In this document: positions 39,523 through 48,466 of the stretch, in pieces
Layout of the letters: each line of letters starts with the position of its first letter
Position numbering within the stretch: the first letter of the stretch is position 1
The notes under the pieces: generated by a model
The model's input: the letters and a program-made list of their open reading frames with translations, nothing else
Told to the model about the DNA's origin: nothing
Database searches by the model: none
Source of the DNA: RGIG2945 sp045540355
GTDB lineage: Bacteria; Bacillota; Clostridia; Oscillospirales; Acutalibacteraceae
Direction of reading: 5' to 3'
Assembly (NCBI GenBank): GCA_045540355.1
Contig: JAZQHB010000087.1
Span: 1-53,828, forward strand
Length of the DNA stretch: 53,828 nt
Position numbers and translations under genes: made by a program

Positions 39523-41712
39523 TTAGTAGTATTTATGTATTTCCTCAAGAAGACTTTCTTCATTATAATTACCGTCAATGTAATCAACCAATATGCTTCT
39601 TCCTGTTTTTAAATAACTTAACCAACCTTGTAATGACATTATATAGTTATCATCCAATGTATTTAATGAAGAGTATTTTCCGACATACCGATTTCCTGCG
39701 TTCCAAGAAGAAAGTCGTACTGGATAGGAATGACTGCTTTCACTCCCCTGAACAATTTTTGCAAAACCATTCTCATCAATTACCAAAGTGTTGTGGAATC
39801 TGTCATCCGCTTCTCTCATTGCTGTTTTTATTTCGTCTTTTGTAAACATATGAATTGGATTACTTCTTTTCACAATGTCAACCGTAAAATAAGATAAGAC
39901 ATCATTAAAACCTGCTTCAAAACATTTTTCTTTTAGAACAGTAGTGCATTTTTGTAAACATTCATATGCTTCTAAACGTGAATAAATCATTTTTAGGTCA
40001 GAATAGTCATCAAATGATTTATTATAAAAATGTCCGTCATCACATAAACGATAGTGGTCAAATATAGCAAACGAACCATCATTTATATGTAATGATATAT
40101 AGAAAACTACATTGGATTCTTTTTCTTTGTAACAGTCATTATCAAAAATCCATTTTGAAAAGTTTTCTTTTACATATTTTTCAGCAGAACTTATTTCTTT
40201 GACAATTTCTTGTAGGCTTTTACTTTTATTGACAGTTTTGTATTGTTTAGGGAGAGGCGAATCTGTTTTTTCGTTTTTAGATTGAATCAACATAGAAATA
40301 TAATCCCTAAATTGTTCACATGTACATTTGCCGTGACGTCCATCATATGTAGAAGAAATTTTGTTATACGGACCACTTTTAAGAACAAAGAGAAATTTAC
40401 CCTTGATGTATCGTGCTACGACTTTGTAGTTATCAGGTAAAGGTTCTCCTGTTTCATAATCATATACACCATACTGCGAGTATTGGGCCGACACATAATT
40501 TGCCGGACGATCTTCAACTAAAATTTCATAATCAACATCACTGTGAATTATAGGTGACAATTCGTCGCATTCTAACAATAAATAATTCCATTCTTCATTG
40601 TTTTTAAATCTCTCAAAATGTAACGCCTTGGGTTTTACAATATTATATTTTGTACAATCGTCTGAGATATAAATACAACCTTCTTCGGGAGCTATAGTTG
40701 CTTGAACGAAATCTTGTCCACCCATAGAAGAAAAAAGCATATGGTTATGTGCAGGCAATGCAGCAACCTTATTAAGAACATCTATAATTTCTTCTCTATC
40801 TCTCCAAGAAACAGAATCACCACTTGATTTTAATATATATTTATTTAAAAACATCCATTCGCTTTTTTGAGCTTCAATATAGTTATCTTCTATTTCAATC
40901 CATTTTAGCAACTGTTGTTTAAAATCATTTATGGAAGGCCGCAGTTCAGGAGTGTTATTTGTTGCGACTTGTAAAAGTTCTTCTACCTCAACTAAGTGAT
41001 ATTTTTTCAAATGTTCGAATTCTTTCAGGCTATGCTTTGAATCAAAGAAATCATATGTCCCTTCATAACCTGTTTCATCTAATGTAAGCAACATCCATAA
41101 TGTTTTTGCAAGAGAATATACATCCGCTTTTCTACCATCGGCATTTTTAGGGTCTCTTTTCATCTCAGGCGCAATAGTAAAAATTGCACCCAACCCCTTA
41201 TCAGAACGTGTTAAATTATTGTCGCCATCAGGTAAATCAACTAAACCGAAATCACCGATATAATACCTATTATTATAATAATAAATATTGTTTGGTTTTA
41301 TATCTCTGTGAGAAATTCCCTTGTCATGCAAAGCGGACAGTGTATCACAAATTTCAACTACTCCTGCAATAATTTCCTTTGGTGATGAGGATAATGTTGT
41401 TATGTGTTTTATTATTGGCTCTGCAAGGGGCATTGTGTACCAAAAACCTTTTTTTGAAAAATCCACAATAGGAATGATACCCTCTATGTCTTTATGGTTT
41501 TCGCAAATAGTAGTTATTTCATCGATAAACCTTGCACGCATTTCTCTATTTTTTGCTGTGAATCTATTATTCCATTGACGGGCATTTCTGTGCAGCTGTT
41601 TCAATGCATATTCTTGCTCATTTGAGTTTTTCACTCGATAGACTTTTGCATTTCCGCCGCTACCTAATTCTTCTATAATCTTATACTTGTTTCCGATTAA
41701 TACTTCTTTCAT
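39523..41712 (-). CDS. Eukaryotic-like Ser/Thr protein kinase with large C-terminal region
   Basis: This 729-residue protein has a complete kinase domain (residues 1-275): GSGGNAKVYRV glycine loop, Lys38 in YALK, HRDIKPNN (Asp137) and DFG (Asp154), then APEM. The remaining about 450 residues match no family I know; they include WIFDND and YDGRHGKCTC stretches and appear cytoplasmic. There is no transmembrane helix or PASTA domain, so it is not the cell-wall kinase PrkC. Stand-alone soluble kinases in accessory islands are often phage-defence proteins. It lies alone, convergent to tnpV and between other defence-like genes. Confidence 0.82.
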   Translation of the reverse strand: MKEVLIGNKYKIIEELGSGGNAKVYRVKNSNEQEYALKQLHRNARQWNNRFTAKNREMRARFIDEITTICENHKDIEGIIPIVDFSKKGFWYTMPLAEPIIKHITTLSSSPKEIIAGVVEICDTLSALHDKGISHRDIKPNNIYYYNNRYYIGDFGLVDLPDGDNNLTRSDKGLGAIFTIAPEMKRDPKNADGRKADVYSLAKTLWMLLTLDETGYEGTYDFFDSKHSLKEFEHLKKYHLVEVEELLQVATNNTPELRPSINDFKQQLLKWIEIEDNYIEAQKSEWMFLNKYILKSSGDSVSWRDREEIIDVLNKVAALPAHNHMLFSSMGGQDFVQATIAPEEGCIYISDDCTKYNIVKPKALHFERFKNNEEWNYLLLECDELSPIIHSDVDYEILVEDRPANYVSAQYSQYGVYDYETGEPLPDNYKVVARYIKGKFLFVLKSGPYNKISSTYDGRHGKCTCEQFRDYISMLIQSKNEKTDSPLPKQYKTVNKSKSLQEIVKEISSAEKYVKENFSKWIFDNDCYKEKESNVVFYISLHINDGSFAIFDHYRLCDDGHFYNKSFDDYSDLKMIYSRLEAYECLQKCTTVLKEKCFEAGFNDVLSYFTVDIVKRSNPIHMFTKDEIKTAMREADDRFHNTLVIDENGFAKIVQGSESSHSYPVRLSSWNAGNRYVGKYSSLNTLDDNYIMSLQGWLSYLKTGRSILVDYIDGNYNEESLLEEIHKYY

Positions 41713-41772
41713 TTGTGATACCTTCTATTTAAATAGTGCTGTTTATATATTGTTTAAAACATGAATTAACAT

Positions 41773-41842
41773 AATAAATGTTATAATAAAAACGATACTT
41801 GCAAAAATATAAACACCGAGAGTATTTTTTATAACATTTATT
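41773..41842. repeat. Inverted repeat upstream of the kinase
   Basis: AATAAATGTTATAA (41773-41786) and TTATAACATTTATT (41829-41842) are exact complements 42 bases apart. They bracket the probable kinase promoter and could be an operator pair or a small stem-loop. Confidence 0.55.
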
Positions 41843-41928
41843 ATAACACAAAAAAATTAATATTGCCACAAACAAAAACAAGTATTTTGTTATTTCGACT
41901 ATGAAATAATTCATCGATGTATACAACT

Positions 41929-42033
41929 ATGCGATGTGAGTTTTTATTGGATGAAACTTTTCCTGATATTGACTTTCTTGGTACAGAAGAGTATAATTAT
42001 GTAAAATTACTGAAAGGCAGGTGGACAAAATGA
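41929..42033 (+). pseudogene. Possible gene fragment (34 codons)
   Basis: An open frame with acidic, protein-like content (FLLDETFPDIDFLGTEEYNY) but no ribosome binding site and no full domain. A short overlapping frame (42036-) also reads protein-like. They look like the remains of one or two accessory genes cut by rearrangement at the left edge of the GNAT/methyltransferase run. Confidence 0.25.
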
Positions 42034-42110
42034 CAATGAATCTTAATCTTATGACTTGGAGAGCCGTTTTGTCCGTTTGCGAATGATGTAAAATATCTTT
42101 CTGAACTTAC

Positions 42111-42148
42111 AGGCATCTCCGTATATTTTCGGAGGTGCTTATTTTTTT
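42111..42148 (+). terminator. Terminator-like hairpin before the GNAT run
   Basis: AGGCATCTCCG (42111-42121) and CGGAGGTGCTT (42130-42140) pair with wobbles, followed by T7. It is 19 bases before the first gene of the run. It may end a lost upstream gene or attenuate the run. Confidence 0.65.
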
Positions 42149-42166
42149 ACAGGAGTAACGAGTGTA

Positions 42167-42664
42167 ATGAATACAACAATCAAAAAAGTAACAATGAGCG
42201 AAAAAGATACCCTTGCAAATCTTCTCGAAAAACATAACTATGAGTTTTCGCAGTACGATAAAAGACAATTCAACAGCAACGGCTTGTTCGGATATAAATA
42301 TTTAGACAACTATTTTACAGAAGAAAGCAGAGATGCCTATTTTATTTATGTTGATGAAATTCTTGCCGGATTTGCTTTAATTAACAAGTATAAAGAATGT
42401 GAAAGACATATTGATTGGTCAATGGCAGAGTTTTTTGTCTCGTATAATTTCAGGCGGCAAGGAGTAGCAACTGAAGCTGTCAGACAGATTTTTAATATTC
42501 ATAAAGGCTTTTGGCACATAAAGTATCACAAAAATAATATTGCAAGTGCAATTTTATGGAACAAAATTGCAAAGATGTCTGATAGCAAATTTGAACTTTG
42601 CATAGGTGATGAGCCTTTCGGTGATGGTACAGAGGCAAGCGTATTATATTTTGAGGTGAAATAA
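42167..42664 (+). CDS. GNAT acetyltransferase
   Basis: The 165-residue protein has the GNAT fold order, with AEFFVSYNFRRQGVATEAVRQIF as the acetyl-CoA loop (RRQGVA) and a hydrophobic strand before it. It likely acetylates an amine of a small molecule. Its stop (TAA) is directly followed by the ATG of the methyltransferase. First of twelve small co-directional genes. Confidence 0.78.
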   Translation: MNTTIKKVTMSEKDTLANLLEKHNYEFSQYDKRQFNSNGLFGYKYLDNYFTEESRDAYFIYVDEILAGFALINKYKECERHIDWSMAEFFVSYNFRRQGVATEAVRQIFNIHKGFWHIKYHKNNIASAILWNKIAKMSDSKFELCIGDEPFGDGTEASVLYFEVK

Positions 42665-43423
42665 ATGATTGATTATACTAAAATAAATTCAGAAACATGG
42701 GATTCGTGGGCTGAAGATGGCTGTGAATGGTCGTTGCCCATAAGCCACGAAGAATACGAAAAAACTACTGCAGATAATTTTACAGTTTACCTTACACCTT
42801 GTATCACCGTTCCTCACGAGTGGTTTGGTGATTTGAAAGGTAAAAAAGTATTGGGACTTGCAAGTGGTGGCGGTCAGCAGATGCCTGTACTTTCAAAACT
42901 TGGTGCAGAATGTACTGTGTTTGATTATTCTGACAAACAACTTGAAGCAGAAAAAATGGTATCCGAAAGAGAAGGATACAACATTACAATCATCAAAGGA
43001 GATATGTCAAAGCATCTTCCCTTTGAAGATGAAAGTTTTGATTTGATTTTTCATCCCGTCTCAAATAACTATGTTGAAGATGTTTATCATATCTGGAATG
43101 AGTGTTACCGCATACTCAAAAAAGGTGGCAGATTACTTTCAGGTCTTGATAATGGTATTGATTATTTGTTTGATGAAAGCGACCCGTTAAAAGTGGTTAA
43201 TCCTTTGCCATTCAATCCTCTTAAAATGCCGAAAGAAAAACGTGATGCAATGATTGCAAATGGTGATGGCATACAGTTCAGTCATACATTAGATGAGCAA
43301 ATCGGCGGTCAACTCAAAGCAGGATTCACACTCGAAGCATTATATGAAGACCGTGATAGAGAAGGCGGAAACATAATCGGTAAATACTATCCCCAATATA
43401 TTGCTACACTTGCTGTGAAATAA
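42665..43423 (+). CDS. Class I SAM-dependent methyltransferase
   Basis: This 252-residue protein has motif I KVLGLASGGGQQMPVL, then VFDYSDKQL (acidic residue for the SAM ribose), GDMSKHLPF and FDLIFHPVSNNYVEDVYHI. The GGGQQ variant of motif I is typical of a small-molecule methyltransferase subgroup. It abuts the GNAT gene with zero spacing, so the two are cotranslated. The substrate is unknown. Confidence 0.82.
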   Translation: MIDYTKINSETWDSWAEDGCEWSLPISHEEYEKTTADNFTVYLTPCITVPHEWFGDLKGKKVLGLASGGGQQMPVLSKLGAECTVFDYSDKQLEAEKMVSEREGYNITIIKGDMSKHLPFEDESFDLIFHPVSNNYVEDVYHIWNECYRILKKGGRLLSGLDNGIDYLFDESDPLKVVNPLPFNPLKMPKEKRDAMIANGDGIQFSHTLDEQIGGQLKAGFTLEALYEDRDREGGNIIGKYYPQYIATLAVK

Positions 43424-43432
43424 GGTGATTTT

Positions 43433-43918
43433 GTGATAATCCAAGTTGAAAACAAAGAACAACTGAATATTTGTCTTGAAATAATCCGTAACAGTTTTTT
43501 AACGGTTGCGGAAGAATTCGGATTGACTGAAAATAACTGTCCTTCGCATACAGCCTTTATGATAATTGATAAACTTGAAACGCAGTTTGATGCTGGCAGA
43601 CCGATGTTTCTGTTTTATCAAGGTGATATCCCTGTTGGTTATTTTTCTCTTGCAATATGCAATGGTGGTGAATGGGAGCTTAACAACCTTGCAGTTTTGC
43701 CCGAATATCGTCATTTAGGTATCGGTAAAGCAATGGTTAATTATGCTGTTAAAATGGTTAAAACCTATGGTGGTACAAAAATATCAATCGGAATAATCGA
43801 AGAAAACACAAAACTAAAAAATTGGTATTTGAAACTCGGTTTCACACATATTTCGACACGCAAATTTGAGCATTTACCATTTACAGTTGGGTTTATGGAG
43901 AAAGAATTAAATTCATAA
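43433..43918 (+). CDS. GNAT acetyltransferase
   Basis: This 161-residue protein shows a clear acetyl-CoA site, LAVLPEYRHLGIGKAMVNYAVK, followed by ISIGIIEENTKLKNWYLKLGF, the usual GNAT close. GTG 43433 follows AAGGTG and is the best start. The substrate is unknown. Confidence 0.82.
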   Translation: MIIQVENKEQLNICLEIIRNSFLTVAEEFGLTENNCPSHTAFMIIDKLETQFDAGRPMFLFYQGDIPVGYFSLAICNGGEWELNNLAVLPEYRHLGIGKAMVNYAVKMVKTYGGTKISIGIIEENTKLKNWYLKLGFTHISTRKFEHLPFTVGFMEKELNS

Positions 43919-43931
43919 GGATGTGATTTGT

Positions 43932-44966
43932 ATGATTAAACCCCAAAAGTTGAAAAAAGGTGACAAAATAGCGATAGTAAGTTTATCGTGGGGCGGCTTA
44001 GGTGATGAGGATTTAATACATAAATATTATATAGCAAAAGAAAGACTCGAAAATGATTTTGGTCTTGAAGTTGTTGCTATGCCTAATGCATTAAAAGGAA
44101 CGGATTTTGTTTATGAGCACCCGGAACTCAGAGCAAAAGACTTAATGGATGCTTTTAAAGATAAAACAATTAAAGGAATATTCAGTGCGATAGGCGGTGA
44201 GGATTCAATAAGAATATTGCCGTATATTGATTATGATGTTATCAGGAATAATCCGAAAATTTTTATGGGATATTCAGATACAACTGTCACTCATTTTATT
44301 TTACATAAAGCAGGATTAATTTCATATTATGGTCCGTCTGTTATGTGTAGCTTTGGCGAATATGTCAAAATGTTTGATTATACCAAAGAGGCTGTTAAAA
44401 AAATCTTATTTGAAAACAGTGAAAACTACTGTGTCAAATCAAGTGAATATTGGTCAAATGATCATGTGTTTTGGAACGAAGAAAACATCAATGTTCAAAG
44501 GAAATTAACAAAAGAAGAACACGGTTATGAGGTCATATCAGGTAAAGGTAAAATAACAGGTCAATTACTTGGCGGTTGTATAGATGTAATCCCAATGCTT
44601 TTAGAAACTGAAATTTGGCTGAAAGCAGATGACTGGAAAGACAAAATACTTTTAATTGAAACATCTGAAGAAAAAATAACACCAAACTTTTTGACGTATT
44701 ATCTCAGAAATTTGGGTGCTCAAGGCATATTGAATAATATCAACGGTATTATCGTAGGAAAGCCTATGGATGAAACATATTATAAAGAGTACAAAGAAAT
44801 ATATCTGAAGATATTAAAAGAGTTTAACTGTGAAGAATTACCCATAATTTACAATGTTAATATCGGACATGCTTTCGGTTCAGGGTTATTACCTTTGGGT
44901 ATAAATTATGAAGTGGATTTAGATGCTAAAACAATTAGATTCTTAGAGTCAGCTACTTTAGATTAA
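43932..44966 (+). CDS. S66-family peptidase (LD-carboxypeptidase/MccF-like)
   Basis: The 344-residue protein matches peptidase family S66. MGYSDTT (nucleophile Ser115), GLISYYGPSV, GQLLGGCID and a C-terminal LLIETSEEKITP and NVNIGHAFG supply the Ser-His-Glu site. S66 includes LdcA (peptidoglycan LD-carboxypeptidase) and MccF, which destroys microcin C. The longer mid-loop (about residues 175-215) is typical of the MccF branch. ATG 43932 is preferred to GTG 43923 for its distance from AAGGA. It has no signal peptide. Confidence 0.85.
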   Translation: MIKPQKLKKGDKIAIVSLSWGGLGDEDLIHKYYIAKERLENDFGLEVVAMPNALKGTDFVYEHPELRAKDLMDAFKDKTIKGIFSAIGGEDSIRILPYIDYDVIRNNPKIFMGYSDTTVTHFILHKAGLISYYGPSVMCSFGEYVKMFDYTKEAVKKILFENSENYCVKSSEYWSNDHVFWNEENINVQRKLTKEEHGYEVISGKGKITGQLLGGCIDVIPMLLETEIWLKADDWKDKILLIETSEEKITPNFLTYYLRNLGAQGILNNINGIIVGKPMDETYYKEYKEIYLKILKEFNCEELPIIYNVNIGHAFGSGLLPLGINYEVDLDAKTIRFLESATLD

Positions 44967-45018
44967 TGGCTAAAAATTTATAAAGTCATAAGTTTTTGAT
45001 AAGAGGTAGAGGTGAATT

Positions 45019-45810
45019 ATGAAATTACATAACTACGGTATGCCCACATTGATTGAAACAAGTACTCTTGAAGAGTGTGCAAAGCTATGTGCAGAGTTGG
45101 GGCTTGATTTCATTGAACTTAATATGAATCTGCCACAATATCAGTTTGATAAAATTGATGTGGAATATTTTAAAAGAATTGCTGATAAATACGGCATCTA
45201 TTACACCATTCACTTTGATGAAAATCTGAATGTATGTGATTTCAATTCTTACGTTGCCGAAGCCTACATAAAAACTGTTGCATATACCATAGAAATTGCA
45301 AAGCAACTCAATATTAAGGTTTTGAATATGCATATGGCTAAAGGTGTATATTTTACTTTGCCTGACAGAAAAGTTTTTCTTTTTTCGGAGTACAAAGAGC
45401 AGTATCTCAAAAGTATCGTTGAATTCAGGAATATGTGTGAATATGCTATCGGAGAAAATGATATTAAAATCTGCATCGAAAACTGTGACGGATATGAAAA
45501 ATTCCAAAAAGAAGCTATTGAATTGCTTTTGGAATCTAAGTTTTTTGCTTTAACTTTTGATGTCGGACATAATCACGGTATAGGCGGTACTGATGAAGAT
45601 TTTATTATAAAACATAAAGACTGCTTGCGTCATATCCATTTGCACGATGCTCAAGGCAGAAAAAATCACCTTGCACTCGGTACAGGTGAAATGGATATTA
45701 AAAAATATATTAACTTAGCAAAAGAGCAAAACTGCCGTGTGGTTTTAGAAACAAAAACTATTGACGGATTGAAGCAGTCTGTTGAATGGTTGAAAGGATT
45801 TGAATTGTGA
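45019..45810 (+). CDS. Sugar phosphate isomerase/epimerase-like TIM barrel
   Basis: This 263-residue protein of the AP-endonuclease-2-like superfamily has metal ligands in ICIENCDG, LTFDVGHNHG, HIHLHDAQG and VVLETK. It would act on sugars or cyclitols in the cytoplasm. Its last 69 bases are duplicated at 46978-47046. Its TGA overlaps the GTG of the next gene. Confidence 0.82.
   Translation: MKLHNYGMPTLIETSTLEECAKLCAELGLDFIELNMNLPQYQFDKIDVEYFKRIADKYGIYYTIHFDENLNVCDFNSYVAEAYIKTVAYTIEIAKQLNIKVLNMHMAKGVYFTLPDRKVFLFSEYKEQYLKSIVEFRNMCEYAIGENDIKICIENCDGYEKFQKEAIELLLESKFFALTFDVGHNHGIGGTDEDFIIKHKDCLRHIHLHDAQGRKNHLALGTGEMDIKKYINLAKEQNCRVVLETKTIDGLKQSVEWLKGFEL
45729..45797 (+). repeat. 69-bp direct repeat, copy 1
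   Basis: The segment AAACTGCCGTGTGG...TTGAAAGG near the end of the epimerase gene recurs at 46978-47046 with a single difference (GAAGCAG versus GAAACAG). The terminal AAAGG serves as Shine-Dalgarno for the next gene. Confidence 0.95.
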
Positions 45811-46385
45811 AATTAATTTTATCATCCTGTGACTTTAGAAATGAGAAATCACAGAAAGCAATTATGGACAATCTACCTTATCCTATAAATAAGTGTAAAC
45901 TCTTGTTTATCCCTAATGAAAAAGCAACAGCTGAAGCTATTTCAGGTAGCATATATTATGACCGTATGCAAGAGTTCGGATTTGTGAAAGAAAATGTTTA
46001 TGTTTTTGACCATAATAACCCCGATAAGTACAGGAATCTTGATATTGATGTTCTTTACATAAGCGGTGGTAATACTTTTGGTACACTTGATAAAATCAGG
46101 AAATGTGGTTTTGATAAAGATATAATCAATTATGTTAAATCTGGTGTTGTTTACATAGGCGGAAGTGCAGGTGCTCATGTTGCATCTCAGGATATTAAGC
46201 ATGTTGCAAAATACGATGATAACAATGTTGAAATGACCGATTTCAGAGGATTGGGATTGTTTGACGGAGTACTTATTTGTCATTATACTTATATTCGCAA
46301 AAATGACTATGACAAACTATGTAAAACCAGTGAACACAAAGCTTATTATCTAACAGATTCAGATTCTATTGTTTACGAAGAATAA
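45807..46385 (+). CDS. S51-family peptidase (dipeptidase E-like)
   Basis: The 192-residue protein has the class I glutamine-amidotransferase-like fold of S51 peptidases: YISGGNTFGTLD, then VYIGGSAGAHVAS with the nucleophile Ser120. Family members include aspartyl dipeptidase PepE and cyanophycinase. The GTG start overlaps the epimerase stop (GTGA). Together with a GNAT it forms the segment bounded by the 69-bp repeats. Confidence 0.8.
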   Translation: MKLILSSCDFRNEKSQKAIMDNLPYPINKCKLLFIPNEKATAEAISGSIYYDRMQEFGFVKENVYVFDHNNPDKYRNLDIDVLYISGGNTFGTLDKIRKCGFDKDIINYVKSGVVYIGGSAGAHVASQDIKHVAKYDDNNVEMTDFRGLGLFDGVLICHYTYIRKNDYDKLCKTSEHKAYYLTDSDSIVYEE

Positions 46386-46447
46386 ATCAAGGAGAAAACA
46401 TCATTAGGTAAAGAAATTATATTTAATAGCGATATGGAGTAATTAAA

Positions 46448-46975
46448 ATGTTAAGTCCAAGAATAGAAACAGACAGACTTATTTTAAGACGATACAAAGA
46501 AAGCGATATTGATGCCATTTATGAAATCATCACAGATGAAAGATTGGCTAAATATATTAAATATCCCAATTTGACAAAAGACGAAGAATTGGAATGTATT
46601 AAAAAATGGATAAGCGAAGCTGACGAAAATAAATATGAAAAGTGGGTTATGGAATTGAAATCCACGGGCGAAGTTGTCGGTAATATCGATGTGAATACCA
46701 TTGTAAAAAAGCATAATTATTGTAACGTTGGATATACGGTAAGGTATAAATTTTGGGGCAATGGTTACGCTGCCGAAGCATTAAACGCAGTTGCAGATCA
46801 CTTGTTGAATAATCGTGATTATTATTTGGTTGAATGTTCGTGTAACGAACTTAATGTGCAATCATTTAGAGTAATGGAAAAAGCGGGATTTATAAAAGAT
46901 GGATATATTTCTAACAGACGATTAAATAAAGATGGGAAATATTCCGGCGTCGTTTATTATAGTAAATCAAAATGA
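46448..46975 (+). CDS. GNAT acetyltransferase, RimJ/RimL type
   Basis: This 175-residue protein begins IETDRLILRRYKESDIDAIYE and has GYTVRYKFWGNGYAAEALNAV as the CoA loop, typical of the RimJ/RimL branch. It would acetylate an alpha-amine of a protein or small molecule. Its stop is two bases before the second copy of the 69-bp repeat. Confidence 0.82.
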   Translation: MLSPRIETDRLILRRYKESDIDAIYEIITDERLAKYIKYPNLTKDEELECIKKWISEADENKYEKWVMELKSTGEVVGNIDVNTIVKKHNYCNVGYTVRYKFWGNGYAAEALNAVADHLLNNRDYYLVECSCNELNVQSFRVMEKAGFIKDGYISNRRLNKDGKYSGVVYYSKSK

Positions 46976-46977
46976 GG

Positions 46978-47046
46978 AAACTGCCGTGTGGTTTTAGAAA
47001 CAAAAACTATTGACGGATTGAAACAGTCTGTTGAATGGTTGAAAGG
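46978..47046 (+). repeat. 69-bp direct repeat, copy 2 (remnant of epimerase 3' end)
   Basis: It reads VVLETKTIDGLKQSVEWLKG in frame, as in the complete epimerase gene, but with no gene in front. It follows the GNAT stop by two bases and supplies AAAGG for the next GNAT gene, just as copy 1 does for the S51 gene. Confidence 0.95.
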
Positions 47047-47055
47047 TGTATGAAA

Positions 47056-47514
47056 ATGATAAGAAAAGCAATACATAACGATATACCTGCAATATCAGAA
47101 TTATATCGTGAGCAATTCAGAGAAATGGCGAAGCTAATGCCCGATTTCATTAAAGAGGGTGACCAGAGCACAGAATTTATTGAAAATATAATTTCAGGTG
47201 AAGAGTGCGATATTCTTGTTTATGAAGATAACGGCAATGTTGTTGGATTTATCTTGCTTCAGGCAAAGGAAAGACCTGATTTTGACTTTATGATTCAAGG
47301 CAAATATTGTTACATAATGGATGTAATTGTAACGGAATCACACAGAAATAAAGGCTTCGCCACAGCTCTTATGAATTCAGCAAAGGAATGGGCAAAAGAG
47401 CAAAACTGCACTCTTATAAATCTTGATGTACTTGTAAACAATCACGGAGCAATCAAGCTCTATGAAAAGCTTGGCTTTATACCAAAAGCACAGCAGATGT
47501 ATTGTAAATTATAA
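47056..47514 (+). CDS. GNAT acetyltransferase
   Basis: The 152-residue protein has VIVTESHRNKGFATALMNSAKEW (CoA loop RNKGFA) and a C-terminal VNNHGAIKLYEKLGF, a standard GNAT. ATG 47056 is preferred because AAAGG from the repeat lies nine bases before it; ATG 47050 is also possible. Confidence 0.82.
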   Translation: MIRKAIHNDIPAISELYREQFREMAKLMPDFIKEGDQSTEFIENIISGEECDILVYEDNGNVVGFILLQAKERPDFDFMIQGKYCYIMDVIVTESHRNKGFATALMNSAKEWAKEQNCTLINLDVLVNNHGAIKLYEKLGFIPKAQQMYCKL

Positions 47515-47529
47515 AAGAAGGTGTTGCTT

Positions 47530-48021
47530 ATGGCAAAAGTGATGTTAATCTGTGGCAAAATCTGGTGCGGAAAGAGTACATATGCTGAGCAGTTACGTAT
47601 TCAGAATAATGCTGTGTTGCTTTCTACAGACGAAATAACTCTTGCTTTGTTCGGTCAGCATTGTGGTGATAAGCACGATGATTACGTAGAAAGAACACAG
47701 AACTACTTATTCAACAAATCATTGGAGCTTATTGAGGTCGGAATCAATGTTATTCTTGATTGGGGCATCTGGATGAAGGAAGAACGAGATTATGCTCGAG
47801 AGTTCTATAATAGCCGAAATATAGATTGTGAATTCCATTACATTGATATCAGCGTTGAAACTTGGAAGGCACGCTTGAAGAAAAGAAATAGTGCAATATT
47901 AGCTGAAGAAACAAGTGCTTATTATATTGATGATAATCTCGCTGAGAAATTTGGAGCTATGTTTGAAGAACCGAACGAAGATGAAATTGATGTTGTTTAT
48001 CAGGGTGATACGAATGAGTAA
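47530..48021 (+). CDS. P-loop small-molecule kinase-like ATPase (AAA_33)
   Basis: This 163-residue protein opens with VMLICGKIWCGKSTYAEQL (Walker A), then LLSTDEI, VILDWGIWMKEERD and a lid region with KARLKKRN. It resembles AAA_33/zeta-toxin-like kinases that phosphorylate small molecules such as antibiotics or sugar nucleotides. ATG 47530 fits AAGGTG better than GTG 47521. It overlaps the next gene by eight bases. Confidence 0.78.
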   Translation: MAKVMLICGKIWCGKSTYAEQLRIQNNAVLLSTDEITLALFGQHCGDKHDDYVERTQNYLFNKSLELIEVGINVILDWGIWMKEERDYAREFYNSRNIDCEFHYIDISVETWKARLKKRNSAILAEETSAYYIDDNLAEKFGAMFEEPNEDEIDVVYQGDTNE

Positions 48022-48466
48022 ATTTGAATTTATGAACAGCTTCGATGTTTTATCTGACGGTGAAATTACATTAAGAATTTCTCAAAAATATCAAGGTGAC
48101 GATGAATTGTTACCATTCTATTACTACGACATTTGTGTTGGTGATACGCCTATTGGAAAGATAAGTATTCGTATAGGCAACAACTATCATTCATATTATA
48201 ATGGGCATATCGGTTATGAAATCGATAAGGAACACCGTGGTAATAATTATGCATATAATGCGTGTAAACTTGTATTGCAGGTTGCTAAAGCACACTGGAT
48301 GAATGAATTGATACTCACTTGTGATGAAAGCAATATTGCTTCCTACAAAACAATTGAAAAGCTCGGAGCTGAACTTATTGAGATAGTGAAGCCGCCAAAA
48401 AATTATTTTGCATATCGAGAGGATATGGAGAAACAGAGGATATATAAATTATGCTTGAAAAAATGA
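48014..48466 (+). CDS. GNAT acetyltransferase
   Basis: This 150-residue GNAT has IGYEIDKEHRGNNYAYNACKLVL as its CoA loop (HRGNNYA) and CDESNIASYKTIEKLGAELIE at the end. The ATG overlaps the stop of the P-loop gene (ATGAGTAA), and its own end overlaps the next gene by 16 bases. These close overlaps speak for one transcription unit. Confidence 0.8.
   Translation: MSKFEFMNSFDVLSDGEITLRISQKYQGDDELLPFYYYDICVGDTPIGKISIRIGNNYHSYYNGHIGYEIDKEHRGNNYAYNACKLVLQVAKAHWMNELILTCDESNIASYKTIEKLGAELIEIVKPPKNYFAYREDMEKQRIYKLCLKK

Larger units (their letters stand above)
41713..42166. other. Kinase promoter region, gene remnant and leader hairpin
   Basis: This 450-base gap holds the kinase's upstream region (a minus-strand TGTTATAAT extended -10 near 41840), an inverted repeat, a 34-codon fragment (41929-42033) and a terminator-like hairpin at 42111-42148. 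I see no full gene. Confidence 0.5.
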
